Assembly: GCA_016198745.1 (NCBI GenBank)
Contig: JACQHZ010000007.1
Location: 1-34,626 of the forward strand
DNA from: Verrucomicrobiota bacterium
GTDB taxonomy: Bacteria; Verrucomicrobiota; Verrucomicrobiia; JABWAM01
Length of the DNA: 34,626 bases
Reading direction: 5' to 3'
Part shown: piece after piece, positions 7,771 through 16,389 of the stretch
How the letters are laid out: each line of letters opens with the position of its first letter
How positions within the stretch are numbered: the first letter of the stretch is position 1
Notes under the pieces: model-generated
Database searches by the model: none
Told to the model about the DNA's origin: nothing
What the model saw: only the letters and a program-made list of their open reading frames with translations
Position numbers and translations under genes: made by a program

Positions 7771-7975
7771 GGCTAGCCCGCATATTTCACAATTTGACAC
7801 CACGATTCTGTAGGGTCCCCCCATTGGGGGACCGTTTGACGGGAGGCAACGGGGCCCGCCTGCCACCCGCATGGTGTGGTTGCCCTACAGTGTTTGAAAC
7901 AGGGTGTCATCGTTTTTACCGAATCATGAAAAATCCAGGCTAGCCGGAGATATTTGAAATTTTCGCCGCAAAGTT
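7771..7975. repeat. Nested inverted repeat between two GGCTAGCC motifs
   Basis: The 290-base gap between two genes holds a folded structure. GACACC (7796-7801) pairs with GGTGTC (7903-7908). CTGTAGGG (7808-7815) pairs with CCCTACAG (7883-7890). GGTCCCCC (7814-7821) pairs with GGGGGACC (7826-7833) around a four-base loop. GGCTAGCC occurs at 7771-7778 and 7938-7945. The first is followed by CGCATATTTCACA, shared with the window start, and the second by GGAGATATTTGAAAT, a looser match. This resembles a small non-autonomous mobile or regulatory repeat. The GC-rich stem could also act as a terminator for the 772-residue gene, but no T-run follows. Confidence 0.55.
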
Positions 7976-8050
7976 TGCCCCGTTCCACGGGGATGCACAA
8001 GAAACGCAAAACCACCTTCCCGTTTCCCTCCCGGCCAAGGTGGGCAGAAT

Positions 8051-10369
8051 CTATTTCTCGATATATTTGTCCAGACCTTCGTCGGAGGAACCCGCCTTTT
8101 TGAGCGGGTCCGTCGGTGGACCTTTGCCGGCATCCCCCGCGGGGACTTCCACCGGAGTGTTCTGTTTCGGGGAGGAGTCACCCGGGGAAGGGTTGTTTTT
8201 GTTTTCAACGGCGGCGGGCGTCCAGAAATCCGGACTCGCCGATCCGGCAAAGCGCATCTTGGTGGCTGGCGACACATCGGCCAATGTCTTGCCCACGACG
8301 CCGAGAACGTAAGGATTGCCCAAACGATCCATGCCCCGCGATTTTTCCAGATTGGATCCGGGGATGAATGAACCGCTCAACTGCTCCCATTGGACGGCCG
8401 TATCTTTGGCCACCGACTGGTTTTTCGCCCAGGCTTCAATGACCACCCTTAATTCCTGCAAATCATTGCGAATGGTTTCCGGTGAAACCTCTTTTTCCGC
8501 CTTTTCAGCTTCCGCGGCCTGTTTGGCGGCCATCGCGGTCGTGCGTGCTTTCATGAAAGCGGGAGTTCCAATCGCCGCCGCCATGCCGCCCGCGAAGGAG
8601 ACGGGCAAAATCAAATTGCCCACCCCCGAAATGGATTCGGTTTCGAATGCCTGATCATCAACTTTGGTCACCATCAGCCATGGACCACAGGCCTCGGCAA
8701 AACTTAATTTGTCCGGCAGGGAACTGTTGCCGAGCGCCTTCTGCAGCGGGGGGAGCCTGGCGGCATACTTCGGCAAAGCCGATTTGACGGCGGCATACGT
8801 CTTGTGGATCAGCCGCGGCGTATTCGCGTAACAAAGCGCGGAGCTTCCATTTTTCCGATTGGCGGTCAACCCTTGAAACGCGACGTCCGCGGACAAGGTG
8901 TTGGTTGCCGGTTTGGTCAGGATGCGGCGCGCCCCATCCTGGGTGAGAAAAACACCCATGAAATGATCGTTCAGCAGGAGGGTCGGCGAAATTTGCGGCA
9001 CGGGTGGGATCGCCAGGGTGAGCAAATCATTTTGCTCAAGCTTGGTTTCGGAAACACCGGGTCCTCCCTTGCTTTTGATCAGTTGCGTAAGAAACGCCGC
9101 GGTTGGTTTGAAGTCGTCCTTTTTTCCGATCTGCACCAGCAAGACCACCTCGGGAATATCCGCCTGCGCCGGCCAATCCAATTGAAATGAAATTTCGGGG
9201 CCGAGCGCGTCCAGGATGTTCTTATTCAGGTCCAGGCCCATTTTTGCGAGATTGGCGTTCACCTGATCCAGGACTTGAGCAACCTGGGGCGCGCCATGGC
9301 GATACACGCCGCGCAGATTGTCAAACTGCTTCCGCCAGTCCATGTTTTGAGCGCCATACAGCAAAGTGTCCGAACTGGTGAAGGCAAGCGTTTGATAAGC
9401 GCAGGGTTGATAGCTGGCGCCGAGATCAGGCCGTTTGTCTTTCGGCGCCAAAACCACCCAGCGATCCGTGATGTCGCGGCCCGCAAAACGCGCCCCCATG
9501 CCAAAGGCGACAAATGGCTTGTAGCTTTCGCGGAGCATGGCGGCCGTTTGTTTGCTGTTGGCAACAGGTTGTTTTTCGATGAAGCCAAACAGCTTGCCGG
9601 CGATTTCCTCCAAATTGACGAAGGCAAAAACATCTGAATCGGATCCCAGCCGCTTTTGGATGTCTTGAAAGGAGGGGCGTTGTTTCAGCGAATCTGCGGC
9701 GGCCGTGGAATGGGCGTAGCGATCCATAAAATCATGCAAAGACGGCTCGCCCAGACTGACGATTGCCCAGTCATCCACTTTGGCGAAGCAGACTCTTATC
9801 TTGTTGGGAACGGGTTCCCACCATTCGTAGGAATATTTCCCCTTTTTCTCCTGGCTGGTTTGCGGCGCCTTGCCTTTGCGCGCCACGAATTGTTTTAATC
9901 TGGCGACAAAGTCATCGAAGGGACCAGCGCCCTGGACTGATCGCACGCCAAACACCATCTCGCAAGGATTGGTCGAGGCGCCGGGATCAACCTTCGTCAC
10001 CGCCAGGAAAGACTCGCCGCTCAGGCTTTTGACGAAACTGGCGCCCAGAGCTTTTAGTTCGGTCTGGTCCTGGGCCGAAAGCGGCCGCTTTGGGGAAGAG
10101 GAAAGCTTTTCACCGATCAGGGCCTCCAGATCCTTGACCTCCTTGCTTTCCAATACCTCCTTCAAGTGCGAAGTTTGGTATTTGAGCAGGGTGGCTGTGG
10201 CATTGCGAAGGGTGGCGAAAAAAAGGGTGTTTGCGGGAAGACACTCGGCAATCGGGCGTTTCGAGAGCTTTCGAAAGATGCGCCAGTAGGCCGCGCCCCC
10301 CGCCAACCCAAGCGCCAGCACGACAACCAAGCCAATGATCCATCCCTTTTTTCGCATGCAGAACGCCAT
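8051..10369 (-). CDS. Membrane-anchored protein of unknown function (772 residues)
   Basis: The N-terminus has a basic start (MRKKGW) and one hydrophobic segment at about residues 9-30, so it is probably an inner-membrane anchor with the rest outside the cytoplasm. The next residues (IAECLPANTLFFATLRN) and the repeated alternation of helices and strands resemble bacterial DUF3352-type proteins, which begin with similar text on presenting a value per substrate; this is a weak resemblance. The final 130 residues contain an Ala/Glu/Lys-rich coiled helix, then a segment with DRLGNPYVLGVVGK, reminiscent of the GNPY ending of pseudopilin-like domains. The tail is Pro, Lys and Ser rich and ends DKYIEK. 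ATG 10357 (fifth codon) is an equally possible start. No catalytic motif is visible. Confidence 0.75.
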   Translation of the reverse strand: MAFCMRKKGWIIGLVVVLALGLAGGAAYWRIFRKLSKRPIAECLPANTLFFATLRNATATLLKYQTSHLKEVLESKEVKDLEALIGEKLSSSPKRPLSAQDQTELKALGASFVKSLSGESFLAVTKVDPGASTNPCEMVFGVRSVQGAGPFDDFVARLKQFVARKGKAPQTSQEKKGKYSYEWWEPVPNKIRVCFAKVDDWAIVSLGEPSLHDFMDRYAHSTAAADSLKQRPSFQDIQKRLGSDSDVFAFVNLEEIAGKLFGFIEKQPVANSKQTAAMLRESYKPFVAFGMGARFAGRDITDRWVVLAPKDKRPDLGASYQPCAYQTLAFTSSDTLLYGAQNMDWRKQFDNLRGVYRHGAPQVAQVLDQVNANLAKMGLDLNKNILDALGPEISFQLDWPAQADIPEVVLLVQIGKKDDFKPTAAFLTQLIKSKGGPGVSETKLEQNDLLTLAIPPVPQISPTLLLNDHFMGVFLTQDGARRILTKPATNTLSADVAFQGLTANRKNGSSALCYANTPRLIHKTYAAVKSALPKYAARLPPLQKALGNSSLPDKLSFAEACGPWLMVTKVDDQAFETESISGVGNLILPVSFAGGMAAAIGTPAFMKARTTAMAAKQAAEAEKAEKEVSPETIRNDLQELRVVIEAWAKNQSVAKDTAVQWEQLSGSFIPGSNLEKSRGMDRLGNPYVLGVVGKTLADVSPATKMRFAGSASPDFWTPAAVENKNNPSPGDSSPKQNTPVEVPAGDAGKGPPTDPLKKAGSSDEGLDKYIEK

Positions 10370-10449
10370 AACAGAGCGGGGAACGCGTGGAAAGACAAAA
10401 CGCCATCGGATGGATCAGCGCATTCCATTTCAGCGCTGTCATGATGGCC

Positions 10450-10953
10450 TTATTCTCGCGACCTCGCGCTCTGGAAAAGATCGGATAGATTCTCTCCCCC
10501 CTTTCTGAAGGCCGCGATCTGCGCGGCTGTCTCATAGCCGCTGTTTCTGGCGTTTAGATTGGCGCCTTTTGCAACCAGATATCGGATCACATCCACATGC
10601 ATTTGCCGTGTGGCTGCAATCAGGGGCGTATCCCCCCACTGATCGGCCTTGTTAATTTCAGCGCCGTGAGCAAGAAGTAATTCAACAGCCGGGAGATGCC
10701 CCTTTTGCGCCGCCAACAAAAGAGCCGTGCTTCCATCCCCTCTTTGAGCGTTAACATCCACGTTGGAAGCAAGCAATTTTTTGACCTCAGCCGCGTCGGC
10801 TTGGGCGGCCGCCTTCATCAGAGGAGTTTCCTTTTCAAGATGCGCCGGATTTCGCTTGGCGCCTTTCGCCAATAAAAGGTCCACGATCTTGTCGTGGCCA
10901 TCTTTCTCGGCAAGCACCAACGGTGTCATGCCGATTGCGTTGGCGTCTTCCAT
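10450..10953 (-). CDS. Ankyrin-repeat protein, truncated at the 5' end
   Basis: The 167 residues contain about four and a half ankyrin repeats, for example GMTPLVLAEKDGHDKIVDLL, GSTALLLAAQKGHLPAVELL and GDTPLIAATRQMHVDVIRYL. These form protein-binding surfaces; the partner is unknown. The reading frame upstream of the annotated ATG continues as CCAWLLEKGAK, the last part of another ankyrin repeat, until an in-frame TAG about eight codons further. The gene therefore starts inside the repeat array and has lost its N-terminus, including any signal peptide. It is probably a remnant, though the remaining ORF is intact. It precedes the 772-residue gene on the same strand by about 80 bases and is divergent from the LacI gene. 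Confidence 0.75.
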   Translation of the reverse strand: MEDANAIGMTPLVLAEKDGHDKIVDLLLAKGAKRNPAHLEKETPLMKAAAQADAAEVKKLLASNVDVNAQRGDGSTALLLAAQKGHLPAVELLLAHGAEINKADQWGDTPLIAATRQMHVDVIRYLVAKGANLNARNSGYETAAQIAAFRKGGENLSDLFQSARSRE

Positions 10954-11177
10954 CTTCGCGCCTTTCTCCAGAAGCCATGCGCAGCAATTCTAATTTTGGC
11001 AGTGCTCACTTGACGTTGACCGACACTCCGTGGGGGTGTTTGAGATCAAGGCGGCAGGGCGCTAAAATTGTATTTTTCGCATGATCTGCTGCGGGGAAAA
11101 CAGTCGCCTTTTCTGACCTGCGCATCACCAACAAATTTGTCCTGCACCCACCCCTTGATTTCTGCCGCATTTTTTCC

Positions 11178-11206
11178 TTGCGCAGATTTTTGATTTCTGC
11201 CATATT
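11178..11206 (+). promoter_or_regulatory. Candidate promoter of the LacI-headed operon
   Basis: TTGCGC (11178-11183) and CATATT (11201-11206) are 17 bases apart and resemble sigma-70 type -35 and -10 boxes. The first operator-like palindrome begins at the last base of the -10 box, so a bound repressor would cover the start of transcription. No start site is known. Confidence 0.45.
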
Positions 11207-11219
11207 CAACACGTGTTGA
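11206..11219. promoter_or_regulatory. Operator-like palindrome O1 for the LacI-family regulator
   Basis: TCAACACGTGTTGA is a perfect 14-bp palindrome with a central CG, the usual shape of LacI/PurR/CcpA-family operators. It lies 20 bases before ATG 11240. Confidence 0.65.
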
Positions 11220-11226
11220 TTAAAAA

Positions 11227-11240
11227 TAAACACGAGTTGA
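11227..11240. promoter_or_regulatory. Operator-like palindrome O2, overlapping the LacI start codon
   Basis: TAAACACGAGTTGA matches O1 at 12 of 14 positions. The two centres are 21 bp apart, two turns of B-DNA, so two dimers would bind on the same face. O2 ends on the A of the ATG. Confidence 0.55.
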
Positions 11241-12274
11241 TGCCAGTGGTGAATCAAGCTTCCATTGCTCGGGAATGCGGTGTTTCACGCACGACGGTTG
11301 CGTTTGCGTTCAATGAACGATTGTGTCGAAGAGTTCATCCCCAGACGAGACAACGGATTCTCACCAGTGCCCGGCAATTGGGTTATCAACCGAATCGGGC
11401 AGCCAGAGCGTTGCGGAGCGGAAGATTCAATTCCGTCGGATTGGTCATCGGCGACGTCATGAACATGTTTTACGCCCGGTTTGTGCGCACCTTCGAGCAA
11501 TTACTGGAGGCGCGGGGATACGATCTGGTTGTGGAAGATACGCATGTTTCAATCGAACGAGAAAAGCTTTGTCTGGAGAGAATCCTGGCGCGGCAAGTAG
11601 ATGGACTTTTTTGTTTCGTTCCAGAGAGGACTCCGTACAAGGACTTCTTCGCGAGGCAGTGGTGGGCGAAAAAGCCGGTCGTGGTCATGGGGCCTTGCCG
11701 GGAGGACCTCTTGGTGGATTCCGTTTTCAGTGATTATTCGCGCGGGATCACTCAAGCCGTGGATCACCTGGTAGAATTGGGACACCGCCGGATTGGGTTT
11801 GTCTGCGGGTTGGGCATGACCCAATCAGACGACGGCAGAATTCACTTGGCGCAAGACCGCCTGCGTCAGCGCGGACTCGGCTTTCCCGATCACTATTTGA
11901 TTCAGTGCGGGGCGAGCCTGCAGGATGGGCAAAGAAGCTTCGGCGAGTTTTTGTCGCGCACGCCGAGAGCGGACTGGCCAAGCGCAGTGATCGCCGTCAA
12001 CGATGTGATGGCCATCGGCTTGATGCGGGCAGCATTGGACTGCGGGCTGAAAGTTCCCGAGGCTCTATCCGTCATCGGCGTTGACAACACGCCGATCGCT
12101 GAATGCCTGCCGATCCCATTAACCAGCGTGGACTATCCTCACGACGATGTGGCGCGCCAGGTCATCGAGTTCTTTATCGATCGTGTCAGAGGCGAAGCGT
12201 GGCCGCCGCCGCGGCGGAAAGTGTTCGAGACAAGCCTTGTCGTTCGCAGTTCAACCGCAAAAGCAAAATCCTAG
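11240..12274 (+). CDS. LacI-family transcriptional regulator
   Basis: The protein is 344 residues from ATG 11240; the track start is a TTG at 11213 inside the operator region. The helix-turn-helix is [20 protein letters not shown], followed by [14 protein letters not shown], the hinge-helix region that inserts in the minor groove. The rest is a periplasmic-binding-like sensor domain with typical segments [26 protein letters not shown] and [14 protein letters not shown]. It should repress the downstream operon until a sugar ligand binds. The ligand is not known but should derive from the glycan attacked by the operon. Two operator-like palindromes at its own promoter point to autoregulation. 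The pseudopilin gene starts 10 bases after the stop, so the two are almost certainly co-transcribed. Confidence 0.92.
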   Translation: MPVVNQASIARECGVSRTTVAFAFNERLCRRVHPQTRQRILTSARQLGYQPNRAARALRSGRFNSVGLVIGDVMNMFYARFVRTFEQLLEARGYDLVVEDTHVSIEREKLCLERILARQVDGLFCFVPERTPYKDFFARQWWAKKPVVVMGPCREDLLVDSVFSDYSRGITQAVDHLVELGHRRIGFVCGLGMTQSDDGRIHLAQDRLRQRGLGFPDHYLIQCGASLQDGQRSFGEFLSRTPRADWPSAVIAVNDVMAIGLMRAALDCGLKVPEALSVIGVDNTPIAECLPIPLTSVDYPHDDVARQVIEFFIDRVRGEAWPPPRRKVFETSLVVRSSTAKAKS

Positions 12275-12284
12275 AGGCGCACGA

Positions 12285-12992
12285 ATGCAAACGAGAACTC
12301 AACGACCATGGCGCCATCGCGCATTCACCCTCATCGAGTTGCTGGTGGTGGTGGCCATCATCAGCATCCTGGCGGCGCTATTGATGCCGGCGCTGAGAAA
12401 TGCCCGGGACCGAGCCAAACAGATTTATTGCATAAATAATCTCAAGCAGTTGGCGGTGGCGGTATTCCTGTATGCCAACGAGGCGGACGGGAAATTTCCA
12501 TTGGTCTGGTACAACGGCGAGGGGCCGTGGGCATGGAAGTTGACCGCTTACGTAAAGAATACGAAGTTGTACAATTGTCCGTCGAATCCGATTCCGTACG
12601 ATGGTTACGGAGCCGCCCCGCCGTGGTGCCTGTCTTATGGACTCAATGCCTGGCTTAATACGTTCGATGGGGGCGGCACGCCGATCGATGGCATTGGGTT
12701 GGCCCAAGTTGCGCGTTCTGCCGAGACGATCATGTTGATTGATCATTATCGGTACGATGCCACTTGCTCCCCGGGGGCGCTGGGATGGATGGACCCGTCG
12801 ATCGTGGACGCCACTGCGCATGGGAACTTGGTGGGATGGTATCCTGCGCTTGCAAGCATTGGGAAAAGGCTGAGAGGATTTGATCTGCACGGCGCAGTCG
12901 GAAACGTGTGTTTTGTGGACGGGCATGTCAGCGCGCTCACTTTTTCCAAGGTCAACGGCGCCGCGCTTGATGAGTCGCTATGGAAACCCTAG
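12285..12992 (+). CDS. H-X9-DG prepilin-type protein (pseudopilin-like)
   Basis: The protein is 235 residues from ATG 12285, with GAGG eight bases upstream; the longer track start overlaps the lacI gene. It has a short basic leader, then [21 protein letters not shown], a type IV prepilin/pseudopilin N-terminus with Glu at mature position 5. The residue before the cleavage site is Ala instead of the usual Gly. The C-terminus shows the H-X9-DG motif ([14 protein letters not shown]). This large family is expanded in PVC bacteria, and individual functions are unknown. It should sit in the inner membrane after leader removal, possibly as part of a secretion pseudopilus. Position directly behind a sugar regulator suggests a role in glycan use (inference). 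Confidence 0.88.
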   Translation: MQTRTQRPWRHRAFTLIELLVVVAIISILAALLMPALRNARDRAKQIYCINNLKQLAVAVFLYANEADGKFPLVWYNGEGPWAWKLTAYVKNTKLYNCPSNPIPYDGYGAAPPWCLSYGLNAWLNTFDGGGTPIDGIGLAQVARSAETIMLIDHYRYDATCSPGALGWMDPSIVDATAHGNLVGWYPALASIGKRLRGFDLHGAVGNVCFVDGHVSALTFSKVNGAALDESLWKP

Positions 12993-13068
12993 GCGAGATT
13001 GACGGCAACGACAGAGCCGGTTCAACCGAACGAATTACTCAACCCATCCTTCAGAAAATTTTTTCACG

Positions 13069-14079
13069 ATGAAAAAGATTCGGGTCGGGATGATTCGTTG
13101 CGACCTGCACGCGATCTACTATGCCAACGTGATGCAAGAGCATGATCCGCTTGTTCTGCGAGAACCGCAGTGCGGCCTCGGCGGCTATTACTATTTCTAC
13201 AGCCAATGGAACGACCCGAAGAAAATGACCATACCCCATGTGCCCGGTTTTGAGATTGTGAAGGTGTGGGATGCCAACCGATCACAGGCTGAAAACATGA
13301 GACGAATCTACCGCAGCGAGCCAACCGTTTGTGCAACCTTCGAGGATGTGTCCGAGGAGGTGGACCTGGTTCTCATTGCCAACTGCGATCTGGAAGGCGA
13401 CGACCATCTGAAATTGGCCAGTCCAGGCATCCAGCGGGGCGTTCCGACGTTCATTGACAAACCCCTCGCCTGCGATGTGGACGATGCGCGCGCCCTGATT
13501 AGTTTGGCGCAGCAGCACGACGCGCCGGTCTTGTCGCTGTCCATCATGCGGGAGCTGCCGCAGGCAACTCAATTTCGAGATCGGTTTCCCGAACTCAGCC
13601 GTCCCACCTTTGGCATCATCAAAGTGGGCGCGCAACCGCCCAATCGGAACAACGTTGGCTTATATCGCATGTCGGGACTCATTCACGGGATCAGCCTGGC
13701 CCAGCATTTGTTCGGCGCCGGGGTTCAATCTGTCGAAGCCATGGGCGGCAATGAGATGCCTTCGATTGTGCACCTGGATTACGGCGGCGCGCCGGAACGA
13801 CCCGTTGGCGGCGTCGTGATGAATTGCGGCGTGGGACCGACGTTTCATTGCGCCCTCTATGCCAGCGCGTACAGCGAATTGGGTTCGATCCATACGGGGC
13901 ATCTGAGTGATTATGAGTTTCCGTGGGGCGCGGTGAAGATTGTCGAGAAGATCAAGAAGATGGTGGCGACACGCCAGCCGCAGGCGCCTTACGAGGAGAT
14001 GATCGAGTGCATCGCCATCGGCACCGCCGCCCGCAAGTCGCTGGCCGAACGCCGGCGAGTTTACCTCAAGGAAGTCTGA
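13069..14079 (+). CDS. Gfo/Idh/MocA-like oxidoreductase, divergent
   Basis: The protein is 336 residues, cytoplasmic, with no signal peptide. The N-terminus KKIRVGMIRCDLHAIYYANVM is Rossmann-like but replaces the glycine-rich loop with MIRCDLHA, which is unusual. VDLVLIANCD, then GVPTFIDKPLACDVDDA, give the nucleotide-binding core and a DKP variant of the EKP motif. The C-terminal half, with GLIHGISLAQHLFG and LDYGGAPERPVGGVVMNC, matches the oxidoreductase substrate domain. The variant loop may mean altered cofactor binding. It lies 76 bases after the pseudopilin and 21 bases before the first DUF4838 gene. It probably handles a sugar released by the operon's enzymes (inference). Confidence 0.8.
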   Translation: MKKIRVGMIRCDLHAIYYANVMQEHDPLVLREPQCGLGGYYYFYSQWNDPKKMTIPHVPGFEIVKVWDANRSQAENMRRIYRSEPTVCATFEDVSEEVDLVLIANCDLEGDDHLKLASPGIQRGVPTFIDKPLACDVDDARALISLAQQHDAPVLSLSIMRELPQATQFRDRFPELSRPTFGIIKVGAQPPNRNNVGLYRMSGLIHGISLAQHLFGAGVQSVEAMGGNEMPSIVHLDYGGAPERPVGGVVMNCGVGPTFHCALYASAYSELGSIHTGHLSDYEFPWGAVKIVEKIKKMVATRQPQAPYEEMIECIAIGTAARKSLAERRRVYLKEV

Positions 14080-14100
14080 CTCCACTGGAAGAATCATGGA

Positions 14101-16389
14101 ATGAGCACATCCAAACGAATTGGCCAATTCTGGATTCCGCTGGCTTGGATCGTCGCCACCACGGCGCCCGCCTGCGGCGATCTTGTCATCGCCAAGGACC
14201 GCATGGCCACCAGCGCCATCGTGGTGGGACAAACCCCCTCCGAACCAGAGAAACGCGCGGCAGCAGAACTGCAGCATTATCTACAACAAATATCGGGCGC
14301 CTTGATTCCCGTCTGTGCCGATGGAACCAGCGGGACGGAACGCAGAATCTTGATGGGAACACCCGCTTCAAATCCTGCCATTGCCGGTCTGCTGAAAAAT
14401 CAAACAAAACGACTGTCCGATCTGGGCGAAGAAGGTTTTCTGCTGAAACAAATCGGAACGGACCTGATTATTACGGCAAATTCCGGTCGTGGCGTCTTGT
14501 ACGGGACCTATGACTTTCTGGAAAAAGACCTGGATTGCCGCTGGTATCTGCCAGGCGAGTTGGGGGAGGTGATCCCACAACGGGATACCATCATCCTGGG
14601 GAAGATTGATCGGACCGAGAAACCGTCCTTGCTGCTGCGTAACTTGCACATCGTCGGGGCCCCGGGCCAATACGACCGTACCATTGCCGACTGGATGTCG
14701 CGTAATCGGATCAACGCGAAGAAGACAAACGCCAGTGGGGTCAACGACATTCTGGCGGAGTTGAAGCCCCGGGCAATCGATCCCTACACGGGCGTTCACG
14801 CTTTCGCGTGGTTTGTGCCGGCCCACGAGTACTTTGGCGAGCATCCCGAATACTTTCCGTTGATCCGCGGGCGGCGCGCCAACCCGGGCGCCGCGGCCAT
14901 GGGTTATCAGTTGTGCCTGGCGAATCCCGAGGTTCAACGCATCTTCCTCGATAAAGCGAAGCGGTATTTGGCCAATCATCCCGACGTGCGGTGCTTCGGC
15001 CTCTGTCAGAATGACGGGGATGGCTGGTGCGAATGTGAGAAGTGTCTGGCGATGGGCCGTTCCCCGACGGATCGATATGTAGCGTTCGTGAACATCATCG
15101 CCCGCCAGATCGGCGCGGCCTATCCCGACACGCTGATCCCGATTATGGCCTACGGCCAGGTCACGGACCCACCGTCGGTCCGGCCGCTGGACAACGTCGT
15201 GGCGGATATCTACGCCCAACGCTGTTTCCCGCACCGGTTGGACGACCCGCGGTGTCCGACCAACGTCAAGGTGGTCAAGATCATCCGCGGCTGGCAGGCC
15301 ATGGTCAAGCCACGGCGTCTATTGTGGGGTGATCTGAGCGACGATCCGGAATACCTGCCCCGCTCGACGGCCCGGACGATTTCTCAGGATCTGCGCTGGC
15401 TGGCGTCGGAAAAGATGGCCGGCTTCATCGGTCTCATCATGCCGATTAGCCTGGAGAACATGAAGCTGTACACGTATGCGGTTGCCAGAATGTCTTGGAA
15501 CCCGCAGCGGCGCTACGACGAGCTTCTGGATGAGTTCTGCGCGAAGTACTACGGGAACGCCAGCAGTGAGATGAATCGCTACTTCCGAATTCTGGACGAG
15601 CGGGCCGAGAAACATCCCGATTGCCAACGTTGGGGAACCGCCGCGCAGCACTACTTTAATCTGCTCCCGCCGGCCGTTCTGAAACAATTAGGGGCGCACC
15701 TGGACAAGGCGCAGGTTTTGGCGCGCGGCGACGAAAAGGCCGAACGGCGGGTGGCGGCCGAGAAGAAACTCTACCGGCAATATGTGGACTATCTCACCGC
15801 GATCGCAGGCAGGGACGACATTGAAGAAGGCGTCCAGCAGGGTAAGATCAGCAATCTGGTTGCCAATGCGGGATTTGAAAACTGGCCCGCCACGATGAAA
15901 CCAATCACGGGAAAACAATCCGCGCAACCCGATCGACATCCGCAGGAGATACTGCTGGAGCAGGGTTGGACGAACGAATGGATCCGCGATACGAACGAGG
16001 GAACGGGGACGTTTGACATCGTTGAAGGCGCGGCTCCTGAAGGCAACAAATACATCCGAATCACCTGCGCCAATGACAAGAGCTACCTGCGGATCATGCA
16101 GGTGGTGAAGCTTAAAAAGGGCCACACGTATTACTTCAGTGTCCGCGTGAAGGCCGACGAAGGCGTTAGCGGCCCGATCTGGTTGAATCAGGATCATCCC
16201 GCCGGCCTGGACAAGATCGCTTGGTATTCATCGACGCGCGGGAATTGGCAAAAGGTCGTGATCCCCGAATTCACTGCCGCGCGAGACACCGGGACGATCA
16301 TTCTCGAGAACCGTTTCCCCAAGCTCTTTCCCGGCAGCGTCAGCTTTGAAGATGTCATATTCGTTGACGTGACGGAAATGGAGAAATGA
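14101..16389 (+). CDS. Secreted DUF4838-type protein with carbohydrate-binding-like C-terminus (paralog 1)
   Basis: The protein is 762 residues. A signal peptide spans about residues 1-26 (WIPLAWIVATTAPACG). Residues 27-180 resemble the N-terminal alpha/beta domain of GH67-type and GH20-type glycosidases (EPEKRAAAELQHYLQQISG). The central DUF4838 region (about 200-480) has HPEYFPLIRG, NDGDGWCECEKC with a CxCxxC motif at 310-315, and LLWGDLSDDPEYLPRSTAR. A linker with coil-like helices follows. Then comes a jelly-roll domain (about 610-755; NLVANAGFEN through SFEDVIFVDV) that resembles CBM families binding sugars. Presumably a glycan-active enzyme outside the cytoplasm; the reaction is unknown. 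Its last four bases overlap the next start (ATGA). Confidence 0.82.
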   Translation: MSTSKRIGQFWIPLAWIVATTAPACGDLVIAKDRMATSAIVVGQTPSEPEKRAAAELQHYLQQISGALIPVCADGTSGTERRILMGTPASNPAIAGLLKNQTKRLSDLGEEGFLLKQIGTDLIITANSGRGVLYGTYDFLEKDLDCRWYLPGELGEVIPQRDTIILGKIDRTEKPSLLLRNLHIVGAPGQYDRTIADWMSRNRINAKKTNASGVNDILAELKPRAIDPYTGVHAFAWFVPAHEYFGEHPEYFPLIRGRRANPGAAAMGYQLCLANPEVQRIFLDKAKRYLANHPDVRCFGLCQNDGDGWCECEKCLAMGRSPTDRYVAFVNIIARQIGAAYPDTLIPIMAYGQVTDPPSVRPLDNVVADIYAQRCFPHRLDDPRCPTNVKVVKIIRGWQAMVKPRRLLWGDLSDDPEYLPRSTARTISQDLRWLASEKMAGFIGLIMPISLENMKLYTYAVARMSWNPQRRYDELLDEFCAKYYGNASSEMNRYFRILDERAEKHPDCQRWGTAAQHYFNLLPPAVLKQLGAHLDKAQVLARGDEKAERRVAAEKKLYRQYVDYLTAIAGRDDIEEGVQQGKISNLVANAGFENWPATMKPITGKQSAQPDRHPQEILLEQGWTNEWIRDTNEGTGTFDIVEGAAPEGNKYIRITCANDKSYLRIMQVVKLKKGHTYYFSVRVKADEGVSGPIWLNQDHPAGLDKIAWYSSTRGNWQKVVIPEFTAARDTGTIILENRFPKLFPGSVSFEDVIFVDVTEMEK

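Noticed and set aside
7773-8015. 80-residue ORF in the gap between the transglutaminase and 772-residue genes
   Set aside because: It covers the nested inverted repeat and has no plausible start or family text.
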